A stretch of DNA of 64,000 nucleotides from JAXMBX01 sp046349635. Its GTDB lineage: Bacteria > Planctomycetota > Planctomycetia > Planctomycetales > Planctomycetaceae. The translations under genes were made by a program, and so were the position numbers. Below the pieces are notes generated by a model that was not told the DNA's origin, made no database searches, and saw only the letters and a list, made by a program, of their open reading frames with translations. This document shows, one piece after another, positions 16,928 to 26,650 of this stretch (position 1 is its first letter; each line of letters opens with the position of its first letter). Location of the stretch: NCBI GenBank assembly GCA_046349635.1, contig JAXMBX010000015.1:30947-94946 (forward strand), written 5' to 3'.

Positions 16928-17614
16928 ATGACGTCACAACTCACCTGGCTGGGGCACGGATCGTTTCAATTGCAGACGAACGGCAAGATCGTCCAGATCG
17001 ATCCGTTCCTGACCGGCAACCCCGCTGCTTCCACCACGGCGGATAAAATCGCGGCCGATTTCATCGTCATCACCCACGGACATGGCGATCATATCGGGGA
17101 CACCGTGGGCATTGCCAAGCGGACCGGGGCGCTTGTCATCGCCAACTATGAAATCACCGAATGGCTCAAGAAACAGGGTATCGAGAATGTCCACGCTATG
17201 AACACCGGCGGAAGTTATGCATTCCCCTTTGGTCGGGTGAAATTCACCATTGCCCACCACACTTCGGGCCTACCCGACGGCAGCTACGGCGGAAATCCCA
17301 ACGGCCTGCTCTTCACGCTGGCTGACGGGAAGAAGGTTTACCACGCCGGGGATACTTCCCTGTTCTACGACATGAAACTGATCGGCGAGGAAGGACTGGA
17401 TCTCGCCATTCTGCCGGTCGGGGATAACTACACGATGGGTCCTGAGGATGCGTTGCGTGCCGTGAAACTCCTCGCCCCTAAGCGGGTGATCCCGGAGCAC
17501 TTCAACACCTGGCCCGTCATTGCACAGGATCCCTCCGCGTGGGCTACTCAAGTGGAAAAGTGGACCGGGACAAAGGTCACGATCCTGAAGCCCGGAGAAT
17601 CAACGACCGTCTGA
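16928..17614 (+). CDS. UPF0173 metal-dependent hydrolase (metallo-beta-lactamase fold)
   Basis: 228 aa. The start MTSQLTWLGHGSFQL, the metal site THGHGDHIGD (about residues 54-63), the second His in FTIAHHTSG, the Asp in HAGDTSL and the final His in VIPEHFNTWP are the full set of zinc ligands for this family. Length matches UPF0173 proteins. The physiological substrate is not known. It starts 12 bases after hicA, so it could be read through from the toxin-antitoxin promoter, though the link is probably positional. Confidence 0.9.
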   Translation: MTSQLTWLGHGSFQLQTNGKIVQIDPFLTGNPAASTTADKIAADFIVITHGHGDHIGDTVGIAKRTGALVIANYEITEWLKKQGIENVHAMNTGGSYAFPFGRVKFTIAHHTSGLPDGSYGGNPNGLLFTLADGKKVYHAGDTSLFYDMKLIGEEGLDLAILPVGDNYTMGPEDALRAVKLLAPKRVIPEHFNTWPVIAQDPSAWATQVEKWTGTKVTILKPGESTTV

Positions 17615-17620
17615 GATAGA

Positions 17621-17974
17621 CTACGTCGGCGTCGGTGAAGAGGGAGCGGGCGCGGCGGGGGGTGGAACCCGCAGCAGAATGTCGTCTCCTTCGACTTTCA
17701 CCTCGTAAGTCCCCAGTCGAATCGGAGACTTGGGGGCATCGAGCCACGTCCCTTCCCGGACGCAGAATCGCCACGCATGCCATGGGCAGATGACTCCGCC
17801 GTTTTCCACGTGGCCGGTGGAAAGAGAGGCTCCCATATGGGGGCAGATGTCATCGACGGCGGTGTAGTTCCCGTCAACATAGAAGACGGCAATCAACCGC
17901 CCAGCGACCCGAAACGCCCGCCCTTCTCCCGCGGGAATTTCCCCAACCTTGGCAACCGCCTCGAAATCGGACAT
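17621..17974 (-). CDS. Rieske [2Fe-2S] ferredoxin-like protein (NirD-like)
   Basis: About 117 aa, a small soluble Rieske protein. The two cluster-binding boxes are CPHMGA (Cys-His) and CPWHAWRF (Cys-His), 19 residues apart, as in NirD and dioxygenase ferredoxins. The ATG at 17974 has GGAG nine bases upstream; an in-frame GTG four codons earlier overlaps that site and is less likely. It ends in a Pro/Ala-rich tail. No oxygenase or nitrite reductase is nearby, so its partner is unknown. Confidence 0.9.
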   Translation of the reverse strand: MSDFEAVAKVGEIPAGEGRAFRVAGRLIAVFYVDGNYTAVDDICPHMGASLSTGHVENGGVICPWHAWRFCVREGTWLDAPKSPIRLGTYEVKVEGDDILLRVPPPAAPAPSSPTPT

Positions 17975-18209
17975 CCGTAACTCCACAGAACATGACGGTG
18001 AAACTCCCTCGCATCATGGAAGTTGGAGCCGGACGGTCCGCTCCCTCTACAAGGAAGATGAATCTTTAATGTAGGCTCTGCTGCCAAGGGGAGCAACCAT
18101 CACCTTCCGAGAGAGTCCCCCCAAACAGGGAGAGACTGGATTCGCTCACACGCGGGGAATAGGATGGGCGTGGTTTTTCAGCAATCCAGATGAACAGGAA
18201 GATGCGTCC

Positions 18210-19004
18210 ATGAAACAGAATCCGGTCAAGGCGGCGTTGAAGGCGGGTAAGCCTCAAGTGGGAACCTGGCTCTCGCTGGGAAATGTCTTCGCGGCCCGAT
18301 TGATGGCCCGCACCGGTTTCCCCTGGTTGACCGTGGATATGGAGCATTCCCCCATCAGTTGGAATGAGGCCGCTCTTTTGTTCGGGGCAATCGCGGACGC
18401 GGGTTGCGTTCCACTGGTCCGCGTCCCGCGCGGGACGCATGAAAACATCAAGCGTGCGCTCGACGCCGGTGCCCACGGCATCGTCGTCCCGATGGTCAAT
18501 ACCGTCGAGGAAGCGAAGCTCGCTATCGCCGCCGCGAAGTATCCCCCCGTAGGCAACCGGTCCATTGGCGGCGGTCTCCACTCCATGAACTTCGGGACAT
18601 CCTCCGGCGAGTACTACAAACGGGCCAATGATGAAATCCTCGTCGTCCTGCAGACGGAATCTCCCGAAGGGGTCCGGAACGCGGAAGCGATTTACAGCCT
18701 CCCCGGTTGCGATGCTATTTTCGTCGGCCCCAACGATCTCCTGTGGCAGATGAAAGGGGAAGACGGAAAAGATCCGACGCCGGAAGAATTTGAGGCCATG
18801 CTGCAACGAGTGCTGGCAGCCGGCAAGAAAACCGGAACTCCCGTTGGGTTGCACGTCTTCTCCGTCGCGGACGTGAAACGCCGGATCAACGAAGGCTGGC
18901 AATTCATCGCCATGAACAGCGAACTGAAATTCATGACGGTGGAAGCGCAAAATGTTCTCGAACAGTTGGGGATGGCCAAAGCGGGTGATCTGGCTCGCTA
19001 CTGA
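18210..19004 (+). CDS. HpcH/HpaI-family class II aldolase
   Basis: 264 aa. A metal-dependent TIM-barrel aldolase of the RhmA/GarL/HpaI group, which splits 2-keto-3-deoxy acids into pyruvate and an aldehyde. Seen: VDMEHSP with the metal-site region, VRVPRG, GIVVPMV, the QTESPEG motif with the metal-binding Glu, and FVGPNDL with the metal-binding Asp. Length is standard. It is flanked by non-metabolic genes, so the natural substrate (sugar acid or aromatic-derived) cannot be decided. AGGAAGATG lies shortly before the start. Confidence 0.88.
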   Translation: MKQNPVKAALKAGKPQVGTWLSLGNVFAARLMARTGFPWLTVDMEHSPISWNEAALLFGAIADAGCVPLVRVPRGTHENIKRALDAGAHGIVVPMVNTVEEAKLAIAAAKYPPVGNRSIGGGLHSMNFGTSSGEYYKRANDEILVVLQTESPEGVRNAEAIYSLPGCDAIFVGPNDLLWQMKGEDGKDPTPEEFEAMLQRVLAAGKKTGTPVGLHVFSVADVKRRINEGWQFIAMNSELKFMTVEAQNVLEQLGMAKAGDLARY

Positions 19005-19124
19005 GTTCTGTTTGCAAAATGCTATGGACGTAAGCTGTTTTCTGAGAATTGTGAATCAAACGGGGTCACCGACCGCATATTGCGAGGTGTCCTGATGGAT
19101 AAGAGTATTCAAGGAGGATGACCG

Positions 19125-19403
19125 ATGGCGGAACTGACCACGGGACAAAGCTGGAAATCGTTGTTTGAGAACTGGCCGGATGCCATTCCGCAGAAGGGGC
19201 TGGTGATCACGACGTTTCAGGAGACGATTCCCTTCGTCAACTTTCTGATTTCGGGCGGGCTGCTCCTGCTCGAGCGGGATCGCCCCGACCAGAATGGGGG
19301 GCGCAAAGTCATTCTGAGCTACGATGCAATCTCCGCGGTCAAGATCACGGACCCCATTGAACTGGTCAAGTTCCAGGTGATGGGCTTCCAGAAATCGTTC
19401 TGA
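19125..19403 (+). CDS. Small conserved-looking protein of unknown function
   Basis: 92 aa, with a near-perfect Shine-Dalgarno AAGGAGG (19111-19117) eight bases before the ATG, which strongly supports translation. The sequence has VITTFQETIPFVNFLISGGLLLLERDRPD, a mildly hydrophobic middle, then a basic GGRKVILSYDAISAVKI strand pair. No domain is recognised. It looks like a small beta-rich domain, such as those controlling or docking other proteins. It converges on a CPBP protease gene with a ten-base gap. Confidence 0.7.
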   Translation: MAELTTGQSWKSLFENWPDAIPQKGLVITTFQETIPFVNFLISGGLLLLERDRPDQNGGRKVILSYDAISAVKITDPIELVKFQVMGFQKSF

Positions 19404-19413
19404 TTCGGAGGAA

Positions 19414-20964
19414 TCAGCGGCCCGCCACGATGAGCAGGGACATCACCAGTCCGTTGCTCAGGCCATGCGCCACCATTCCCGGAATGAGGGAATTGCGCCA
19501 TTCCCGGATCAGGCTCAGTCCGAAGGCAATCCCCATCAGCGGGGGGATCGCAATCCATCCCTGCGGATGAATCGCCGCGAACACAAAGCCGTTCCACAAG
19601 GCGCTGAACAGGACGCTCAGCAATATCCCCAGTCCCGCGCTCGCGTCTCGCAAATGCCGGTACAGAAAGCCGCGAAACATCGTCTCCTCCACCAGCGGTG
19701 CAAAGACGCACGCCAGCAGGACCATCTGCGCCAATAGCAGGGGATTCCCTCCCAATGCGTACCGAATGATGGGATGCGAAGGGAGTTCCACGGGATCGAA
19801 CGAATTCGGATCGAGCGGAGGCGTCCCGATGGAAACCGCGGCCATCAGGATCATCATCACGATCATGCCAAAACAGAGAAAGGGAAGCGTGGCCCAATAG
19901 CCCACGATCCCCAGAATCGATTCCACAAAAATTCCTCTTCCCCGCACCAGTCCCACATCCCGGACGATGACATACGCGGGGACACCGCGCATCCACGGCC
20001 AAAGTGTCGCCAGCCACAGGCAACCAAGCATCGCCAACCCCTGACCTCCCAGTTCCAGGCCGGGAATCGGATACATCGCCGCAACCGTCCCCACGATCGC
20101 GAACATCAACAGCCAGACTGCGAATGTCTCGGCGTAAATCCGACCGGCCCCATGTCCCGGAGTAAACTTTCGGGCCAGGCCCCCGGAAGCCGTCGCCCCT
20201 AACCCGAACAACAGTCCGAACGTCCCGAGGAGCATCCAGAAACCGAGCAGGCAGACGAGGATCCCCGCGTACAAGACCAGCCCTTCGCATTTCCGCAGGA
20301 CCGATTCCCGATTTGCCCAGGGTGAAATCCCGCGCGGCACGAGAGCCAGGTCACCATACCATCCTAATTGTTTGCGGAGAAACTCCTGATCGGGCTTGGG
20401 AATTTCGCCGACGGGATCCTTATTCCCCTGGACGCTCCGATACACCGCCAGAAGAACTTCACGGACCCTTTTCTGATCAGCCGACATCGCAGGGCGTCCA
20501 TTGCCTTTCATGCCGACGAGGAGCAGTTTCGCATCCAGTTCGAGCAGCGCCCCCAATGCCCGGCCTGCCCCTTCAATCTCGCCGATGGTAATAATCCCGC
20601 GCAGCCGCTGGTTCACATCACCTTGATTCAGGTATTCGAGAGATTCCTTGTAGAAGTTTCCCACGGATTGGGTTTCTCCGCGCCGCTCCAGTTGCCTCAG
20701 CCCCACGAGAAAGCGGGATTGCATCTCGATGGCAAACGAGACGTCCAGGGAATCGGCCCCTTTCGCCGCCGGTTGTTGCGCGGCGACAATTTCACTCGCC
20801 AGTCGCAGCCCCACCAGCGCGAGGATTAAGATCCAGGCAATCCACGCCTGCCCACGGCCCACATACGTTCCACCCGGCTCAAGAGCATTGGATTCGGCCG
20901 ACGGATCGGACACGCCGAAAGAAGGTTCGGTATAATTTGGGGAAAGGGGATCTACAGGATCCAT
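19414..20964 (-). CDS. CPBP-family intramembrane metalloprotease
   Basis: 516 aa. The C-terminal third is a CPBP (Abi/Rce1-like) domain: EETMFRGFLYRHL (EExxxR motif, about residues 426-440), FAAIHPQG (second motif His) and MVAHGLSNGL (third motif His). These residues bind the catalytic zinc within the membrane. The N-terminal part has an early membrane segment (about 37-60), a charged extramembrane region of about 180 residues and then several helices from about 230. Total length is well above a bare CPBP domain (about 200-280 aa). The substrate is unknown. Confidence 0.85.
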   Translation of the reverse strand: MDPVDPLSPNYTEPSFGVSDPSAESNALEPGGTYVGRGQAWIAWILILALVGLRLASEIVAAQQPAAKGADSLDVSFAIEMQSRFLVGLRQLERRGETQSVGNFYKESLEYLNQGDVNQRLRGIITIGEIEGAGRALGALLELDAKLLLVGMKGNGRPAMSADQKRVREVLLAVYRSVQGNKDPVGEIPKPDQEFLRKQLGWYGDLALVPRGISPWANRESVLRKCEGLVLYAGILVCLLGFWMLLGTFGLLFGLGATASGGLARKFTPGHGAGRIYAETFAVWLLMFAIVGTVAAMYPIPGLELGGQGLAMLGCLWLATLWPWMRGVPAYVIVRDVGLVRGRGIFVESILGIVGYWATLPFLCFGMIVMMILMAAVSIGTPPLDPNSFDPVELPSHPIIRYALGGNPLLLAQMVLLACVFAPLVEETMFRGFLYRHLRDASAGLGILLSVLFSALWNGFVFAAIHPQGWIAIPPLMGIAFGLSLIREWRNSLIPGMVAHGLSNGLVMSLLIVAGR

Positions 20965-21073
20965 ACGGCGGTGCCTCTAGAGCAACTTCGTTTCGGCGTT
21001 GCGTCTATCGCGGTGATCCTCGTGCAAACAAACCATCGATCGGGACGCGACACGGATCCGTGACACGCTCCGG

Positions 21074-22321
21074 TCAGGCCGTTTCCGAGCCGGTCGTGGA
21101 GGGTTCGTTCTTGAGGCAGCGTCCAATCTGACGGACCGCCTGGCGGAGGCGATGCTCGTTTTCCACGATTGCCAGCCGCAGATAACCCTCACCCTCTTCA
21201 CCAAAACCTCGTCCCGGGCTGACGGCGACTCCCCCTTCGTCGAGCAGCTTCATGGAAAAGTCGATGGACCCCATTTCGTTCCACGGTTCGGGAATCTGTG
21301 CCCACACGAACATCCCAGCCTTGGGTTTTTCGATGTTCCACCCCATGCGAGTGAGTCCCTCACACAGGACATCCCGCCGCTTCTGGTATTCCTTTGCGAT
21401 CGCCTCAACTTCCGATTCACAATGTCGGAGGGCAACGATCGCCGCAATCTGCACTGCCTGGAAGATGCCGTAGTCGTAGTACCCTTTGATCGTCTGCAGA
21501 GCACGCACCATCTCTGCGTTTCCGGAACAGAATCCGATCCGCCAACCCGCCATGCTGTAACCCTTGCTCATCGTCGTCAGTTCCACACCGACGTCGATGG
21601 CACCGGGAGTCGACAGGAAGCTTGGGGCCTTGTAATCGTCGTAGCAGACGTCCGCATAAGCGAAGTCGCTGATGACCAGGAAATCGTATTCGCGGGCGAG
21701 TTTCACCAGTTCGACGTAGAAGTCCTGCTCAATAGTCGTGCCGCTCGGGTTGTGCGGAAAATTGACGATCACGACCTTCGGCTTGGGAAACAGGTGCTGG
21801 CAGGTGTACGCGACGTTACTCAGAAAGACGTCCGGCTTGCGAACGTCCAACGCGATCACGTTCCCCGAGGCCAGCATCACGGAGTAAGAATGAATGGGAA
21901 ACGTCGGAGCCGGCACAATCGCCGTGTCGCCCGGCCCCATCAGCGCCAGGCACATGTGGCTGAAGCCTTCCTTCGATCCCAGGCAGGCGATGACTTCACT
22001 GTCCGGATTCAAACGGACGCCGTATTTCTTCCAGTAGCGGGCGGCGACTTCCTTCCGCAGGTTGGAGATCCCGTTCGCGACAGAATAGCGGTGGTTCCGG
22101 GAATCCTTGACCGCCTCGCACAGTTTTTCCGAGATCATGGCGCTGGGAGCGTCGGTCGGATTTCCCATCCCCAGGTCGATGACGTCGATCCCGTCAACCC
22201 GCTTCTGATACTTCAGCTTGTTGATCTTCCCGAACAAGTACGGGGGGAGGCGTTTCAGGCGGTCCGCCACAGGGATTGTAAAGGGATTGTCCTGCTGGGG
22301 ACGTTCGGATTCGTTTCGCAT
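21074..22321 (-). CDS. Class I/II pyridoxal-phosphate aminotransferase (AlaC-like)
   Basis: 415 aa. A fold-type I aminotransferase. The PLP lysine lies in [16 protein letters not shown] (about residue 251), with NFPHNPSGT upstream and an [10 protein letters not shown] arginine for the substrate carboxylate near the end. The opening segment, [16 protein letters not shown] followed by [10 protein letters not shown], matches the AlaC/alanine-synthesising group. The likely reaction is transamination between pyruvate and glutamate or another amino acid. The gene appears monocistronic. Confidence 0.88.
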   Translation of the reverse strand: MRNESERPQQDNPFTIPVADRLKRLPPYLFGKINKLKYQKRVDGIDVIDLGMGNPTDAPSAMISEKLCEAVKDSRNHRYSVANGISNLRKEVAARYWKKYGVRLNPDSEVIACLGSKEGFSHMCLALMGPGDTAIVPAPTFPIHSYSVMLASGNVIALDVRKPDVFLSNVAYTCQHLFPKPKVVIVNFPHNPSGTTIEQDFYVELVKLAREYDFLVISDFAYADVCYDDYKAPSFLSTPGAIDVGVELTTMSKGYSMAGWRIGFCSGNAEMVRALQTIKGYYDYGIFQAVQIAAIVALRHCESEVEAIAKEYQKRRDVLCEGLTRMGWNIEKPKAGMFVWAQIPEPWNEMGSIDFSMKLLDEGGVAVSPGRGFGEEGEGYLRLAIVENEHRLRQAVRQIGRCLKNEPSTTGSETA

Positions 22322-22514
22322 GAGTTCGGGCTGCCAGTCTCGCTTGAAGTCGGAAATACTGAGTCGGACGACAGGCCGCGAGTCAGAAAAGTTCGCAGCC
22401 GATCGAAATCCTTGATTTTAAGCCGATTCCTGATTTTATGCGGAGTGGGGAAAACTCTCCAGATCGAATCGCGCGGACAAATTTCCCCGCCGTGAAAAAA
22501 ACGCGAAAAAACGC

Positions 22515-22555
22515 AAAAAAGCGGCCCGGACATGCACTCGCACCGGGCCGCTTTT
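22515..22555 (-). terminator. Rho-independent terminator after the parvulin gene
   Basis: A 13-base perfect inverted repeat (AAAAGCGGCCCGG with CCGGGCCGCTTTT) around a 13-base loop lies 30 bases past the stop of the gene at 22585-23781. On the minus strand it is followed by a T-run (TTTTTTGCGTTTTTT), the form of an intrinsic terminator. Confidence 0.88.
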
Positions 22556-22584
22556 GAATTCCAGGTTCACAGACCGGACACGAC

Positions 22585-23781
22585 TTATTCTTCCGCTTCG
22601 ACCTTCCGCACCGGTTTGGTGGCGGGGGTCACATTGCGACTTTCACCTTGGTTGCCGGTCTGCTTGATGTTCCCAGTCGCCGATCCCGTGGGAGCACCCT
22701 TCTCGCCACCGCGGTGGGTATTGGTCAGGTAGTTGTCCACGCGGGTTCTCTGGCTGATCGATTCGAACAGTGTCGCCACCGCCTGTTGCGTCTTCTGCGT
22801 TTTCAGGTCTTCCTGCAGGTGTTCGCGAACCTCATCCATCGTGGCGATGATCGGTTCCGTGCGTCCTTCGCATCGGATGATGTAATACTGCGTCACCACC
22901 TGGATCACGGAGGAGATTTCTCCCTGCTTCAGCTTGAAGACCTTTTCCTCCAGTTCCCGGACGTCCGGATTGCCCGAGAAACGCTGGATCGGAGGAACAC
23001 TTCCTCCCAGTGCCCGGCTGTTCGGTTCGACCGAGTTTTCCTTCACGAACTTCTCGAAGTCCTCCGGATGTGCCTGGACCTTGTTCCAGACTTCCGTCGC
23101 GCGGCGGACGTTATCCATGACGATGACTTTCGCCTTCACCCGTTCGCCGTATTCCCGGATGAACGCCTGCTTCAGGTCCTGCTCGGTAATCTCCACGTCC
23201 TTGCCCGCAAGCTTCTTGAGGGCAATCATCGGCCACACGATGTCGCGACGATAGTGCGCCGCCGGAACGTTCCGTTCCGTCTGCATCATGTTGTACCACT
23301 GCTCGACCGACATCCCGTACTTCTGCGCGGTCTTGATCACTTCCTGATCCACTTCCGCATCGGAGATCTTGATCCCATTCTCATCGCAGGCGATTTCGAT
23401 GATCTTGCGGTTGATCAGGTTTTCCAGAACTTCAGTCTGGTGCCGGACCATGCATTCTTCGATCACCTCTTCACGAGTGATGAATTTGTTCCCCACGCGG
23501 GCGAGATATTTCTTGCTGTTGGGGGTCGCTTCGGTCGATTCTTCCCGCACGGTCGTCGTGGACTGCTTGGAAGCCGTGCGGCGCTGGGCCGCCTCCCGAT
23601 CGACCGCTTGCCCGGTCGTCGGACGGAAGAACTGGAAGCTGACGGCGGCAATCAGAATTGCGGTCACCGTTCCCATGACCATTAAAGGCCATGATTTTCC
23701 GGCCCGGTCGGCGTGGCGCCGACGAATTTCCTGTTTCGCGACATGCAAACGATGTGCATCCTGCGATCGTTGAGTGTGCAT
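22585..23781 (-). CDS. Membrane-anchored peptidyl-prolyl isomerase (parvulin/SurA-like)
   Basis: About 398 aa from the ATG at 23781 (GGGTGAAGGG precedes it). A basic cytosolic start is followed by one anchor (about residues 30-50), a Thr/Ser-rich linker, and a SurA-type N-terminal helical domain beginning YLARVGNKFITREEVIEECM. A PpiC-like parvulin domain lies at about 215-310 (ALGGSVPPIQRFSG, then IIRCEGRTEP). The C-terminal tail is Gly/Asn/Thr-rich with a charged end. The role would be folding of exported proteins at the membrane. The upstream frame extends to 23907 without support. Confidence 0.85.
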   Translation of the reverse strand: MHTQRSQDAHRLHVAKQEIRRRHADRAGKSWPLMVMGTVTAILIAAVSFQFFRPTTGQAVDREAAQRRTASKQSTTTVREESTEATPNSKKYLARVGNKFITREEVIEECMVRHQTEVLENLINRKIIEIACDENGIKISDAEVDQEVIKTAQKYGMSVEQWYNMMQTERNVPAAHYRRDIVWPMIALKKLAGKDVEITEQDLKQAFIREYGERVKAKVIVMDNVRRATEVWNKVQAHPEDFEKFVKENSVEPNSRALGGSVPPIQRFSGNPDVRELEEKVFKLKQGEISSVIQVVTQYYIIRCEGRTEPIIATMDEVREHLQEDLKTQKTQQAVATLFESISQRTRVDNYLTNTHRGGEKGAPTGSATGNIKQTGNQGESRNVTPATKPVRKVEAEE

Positions 23782-24090
23782 CCCTTCACCCCTGTCGATT
23801 GTGCTGTAAACCTGGATCAAAACACCGGTCGCAGGCGCGTCCCGGTGACCTGGAATTCCCCCCGGGTTTTCGGCACATCCCCCCACTCGTCGCCTGGGTA
23901 AGCCCATGTCTTGCGGGAGACGGCGACAAGCAGTTTTTGCCGATTGAGGGGCCGGGAATGTATGTCAGACCGGCATACGGGTCAAGAGCGGAAATTTGGA
24001 GCGATTTCCCAGCCGATTACGGGGCAACTGAGGGAGGGAGAGAAGAGCCCTCCACCATCCGTTTCACCGGGCCGTTTCACCGGGATCGGG
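23782..24090. other. Intergenic region with no supported gene
   Basis: Between two minus-strand genes. It must hold the promoter of the parvulin gene, but I see no convincing -35/-10 pair. Its right end contains a short tandem repeat. Open frames here lack a ribosome-binding site or family-like sequence. Confidence 0.5.
24059..24084. repeat. Tandem 13-base direct repeat
   Basis: CCGTTTCACCGGG occurs twice in direct succession, and a degraded third copy (CCGTTTCCGGGGG) follows at 24096-24108, inside the 3' end of the zinc-ribbon gene. Its role is unknown; it could reflect local slippage. Confidence 0.6.
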
Positions 24091-24801
24091 TCAGGCCGTT
24101 TCCGGGGGACGGAGATACATTAACCGCCCGCAACTCTTGCAGAACAGCAGCTTACCGCTCCTCAGTTCCATCTGGGCCTGGGGAATCAACTGAACATAGC
24201 AGACCGTGCAGGTATTCCCGTCGACTTCGGAAAACGCCCCTGCCCCGTGAGCCTGCACCAGTCGTCGGAATTGAGGCTGCAAATCGCCGGGGACGATTGA
24301 TTCCGCCTCCGCAATCGACTTCTCCAGTTCCGCCCGCTTCGCCTGCAGCCCCGGCTCCGCCGCGGCAATTTCGCCAGCCAGCTTCTGCTCATCCTTCCGG
24401 GAGTTTGCCAAGTCTGTTTCGGCCCGAATCACAGCGGTCTTGGCCTCATCGACTTTTTCCAGGAGCGCAATAATCTCGTCTTCCAGCACGCTGTTGGCCA
24501 TCGTATCCGCCTCGATCTGGGCGGTAATGATCTCATACTCCTTGTTGGAGTTGGCAGTGTTCAGCTTGACCTTCAGACCCTGCAGTTTCGACTCGCTCGA
24601 CTTCAACTGCAGGTTTCCCTGGTCGATGGCAATCTTCAGTTTCTTCTGTTTCTCCTTCTGCGTCTCAAGCTCCGCTTCCTTTTGCTGCAACGACTTCCGA
24701 CGGGCGGCCAGTTGCTTAGGACCGCGCTCGATGCAATCCAAGACTTCTTTCAGTTGGAGATGCAATAGGTGCAATTGCCGCAGACCGGACGCCGAACTCA
24801 T
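24091..24801 (-). CDS. Coiled-coil protein with C-terminal C4 zinc ribbon
   Basis: 236 aa. Residues about 15-165 form a long coiled coil rich in K, E, Q and A (ARRKSLQQKEAELETQKEKQ, TANSNKEYEIITAQIEAD). The C-terminal zinc ribbon has CTVC and CKSCGR, 22 residues apart, followed by LMYLRPPE. This is the widespread C4-type zinc-ribbon (zf-RING_7-like) family, often seen next to RNA or cell-division genes but without a settled function. It likely acts as an oligomeric cytosolic adaptor. Confidence 0.85.
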   Translation of the reverse strand: MSSASGLRQLHLLHLQLKEVLDCIERGPKQLAARRKSLQQKEAELETQKEKQKKLKIAIDQGNLQLKSSESKLQGLKVKLNTANSNKEYEIITAQIEADTMANSVLEDEIIALLEKVDEAKTAVIRAETDLANSRKDEQKLAGEIAAAEPGLQAKRAELEKSIAEAESIVPGDLQPQFRRLVQAHGAGAFSEVDGNTCTVCYVQLIPQAQMELRSGKLLFCKSCGRLMYLRPPETA

Positions 24802-24939
24802 GCAAACTGCTCCCTTGAAACGATGGGAAGGTGATCCCTTCAGAATTGCGTTTCACGTATTATAGAGCGTTTACGAGCGAATGCGTAGTCAGCGGGGCTT
24901 CTCTCCCCACCACAAATTCTCACTCCCAGCCGATGTCTA

Positions 24940-26085
24940 CTACTCCGTGCGAGACCGGCGACTCCAGCGATCTTTCAACTTCAGGAAGGGACGCTCCACA
25001 AGGTAGTGGCACGCCACCGCCAGCACCGTCAGTTCCAGCAGGTTCAGCGGAATCCAGGTCCAGTCCCAAGAGAGGTGCGGTGGACGCAACACCAGTCGAT
25101 GCCAGAGGTATAGGCTATAGGAGAGTACTCCCACCTGCACCAAGGCGGGATGATTCAGGAATCCTTCCATCCAGCGTCGAGGCCGGCGCACCACCCCCCA
25201 CACCAGCAGGCTGATCGCTACGGTTCCGGTCGTAAATGCGAATCCGATTCGCGATTTCGTGCTGATCAGCATCAACCCCACCGTCCCGATCAGTCCCAGT
25301 GAGACCATCGGCCAGAACCAGGAACGGCAACTGAGTCGATCCAGCGCCTTCGACCAGCCGGCATCCTGGGTGAAGTAGGCCAGCAGACAACCCGCAGCAA
25401 TGGGATCGTACCGCGTCCAGGTCCAGAATCGCGCCAGTTCCGTGTATTGGGGAAAGTCGATCAATACGATCCATCGGGTCACGAACACCACGGCAAATGA
25501 AGCCCAGATCACTCGCATCGCCGTCCGGTTCGGCAGCAGACAAAAAAGTAACGGCCAGATGAGGTAGAAATGCTCTTCCACCGACAGGGACCACAAATGC
25601 CCGAGGTCCCACGAATCGCAGTCGAAAATGTTGGTCGTCCAAGTGAGCGCACTGATCCATCCCAGCGGCGTGAAACTCTCTATCTGGAAAATCTGGAGGC
25701 AGGCGAGCGCAGCCAGGTATGTGAAATAGGCGGGCATGATTCGCAAAGCACGCCGGATATAAAAATCCCGCAAGCTCACTGTTCCAGTGCGATTCTGTTC
25801 CCGAATCAGCAGGGACGTGATCAGAAAACCGCTGATGACAAAGAACAGATCCACCCCCATCCCTCCCAGCAGTCCCGCAATCTCATACGGATCAGGAATC
25901 GGGAATCCCGGAGAATGCACTGCCTTGGAGAGGATCACAAACAGGATCGCAACGGCCCGCAGACCGTCCAATCCCGGCACGCGCCCGGTCTTTGGATCGA
26001 CGGATCGCTCCACAACCCCGGTGGATTCGGTGACGACAGCGGACTGGACAGGGGATTCCAACAGCGAGGTGGACGATTCGGACAT
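24940..26085 (-). CDS. Acyltransferase family 3 membrane protein (OafA-like)
   Basis: 381 aa with about ten membrane helices. Family marks are VPGLDGLRAVAILFVIL, GVDLFFVISGFLIT, FYIRRALRIMPAYF and LGHLWSLSVEEHFYLIWP. These enzymes move acyl groups onto surface sugars. The usual catalytic His just after the first helix (FHA in many relatives) seems to be Lys here (ILSKAVHS), with a His three residues later, so activity may be altered. No sugar-synthesis genes adjoin it. Confidence 0.88.
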   Translation of the reverse strand: MSESSTSLLESPVQSAVVTESTGVVERSVDPKTGRVPGLDGLRAVAILFVILSKAVHSPGFPIPDPYEIAGLLGGMGVDLFFVISGFLITSLLIREQNRTGTVSLRDFYIRRALRIMPAYFTYLAALACLQIFQIESFTPLGWISALTWTTNIFDCDSWDLGHLWSLSVEEHFYLIWPLLFCLLPNRTAMRVIWASFAVVFVTRWIVLIDFPQYTELARFWTWTRYDPIAAGCLLAYFTQDAGWSKALDRLSCRSWFWPMVSLGLIGTVGLMLISTKSRIGFAFTTGTVAISLLVWGVVRRPRRWMEGFLNHPALVQVGVLSYSLYLWHRLVLRPPHLSWDWTWIPLNLLELTVLAVACHYLVERPFLKLKDRWSRRSRTE

Positions 26086-26155
26086 CTGAAAGTTCCTGAC
26101 ACGGGAAGTTCATCAATGGCGGCGGCGGGTTGACAAACAATCTTCAGAGTTTTCA

Positions 26156-26650
26156 TCAGATGATGGAGATGTCTCCATCCAATTGACCGCTGGCGGTCGT
26201 CTTGCCGGTCACTTCACTGAAAGTGCCGGTGAAATGCTGGGAGTTCGTGAAGCCGGCAGTCCACGTGACCTTGGTCTTGGGACCTTCCGCACCGTTATCA
26301 ATCTGTCCGTGAAGAGTGAGCGTGTCCCCCTTCACCTTGCCGGTGAAGACGTAGCTGAAGGCATTGTTGGTCTGGCTGGTGACGTGCTTGCCATCCTGCT
26401 CGAACACGATGCTGCTGAACTGCACATTGTCTTTGTAGATGTACCAGTTCCCGGCGAAGTTCGGGATCGGTTTGCTCTCCTTGGCATGGGTCCCCTTGTG
26501 GACGGAAACTTCCGCCTCAACCGGAGCGTGCAAAGCATGGGCACTCAACAGGCAGCGGGACTCGAAGGCTTCGAGACCCGCAAGCGACGAACGGCGTTTG
26601 CGCATCGCAGGGCGGGACGACAGGGTAGAGAACAGCAAGCGGAGGGGCAT
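26156..26650 (-). CDS. LEPR-XLL-like exported beta-rich protein (copy 1)
   Basis: 164 aa from the ATG at 26650. The basic N-terminus leads to LAGLEAFESRCLLSAHA, a variant of the LEPR-XLL motif that planctomycetes place at the start of large exported proteins. A linker follows, then a compact beta-rich domain of about 100 residues starting PNFAGNWYIY and including QHFTGTFSEV. The same layout and length occur in the gene at 55107-55601. The domain resembles small lipocalin-like or protease-inhibitor-like barrels, but this is a guess from strand pattern. Confidence 0.7.
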   Translation of the reverse strand: MPLRLLFSTLSSRPAMRKRRSSLAGLEAFESRCLLSAHALHAPVEAEVSVHKGTHAKESKPIPNFAGNWYIYKDNVQFSSIVFEQDGKHVTSQTNNAFSYVFTGKVKGDTLTLHGQIDNGAEGPKTKVTWTAGFTNSQHFTGTFSEVTGKTTASGQLDGDISII

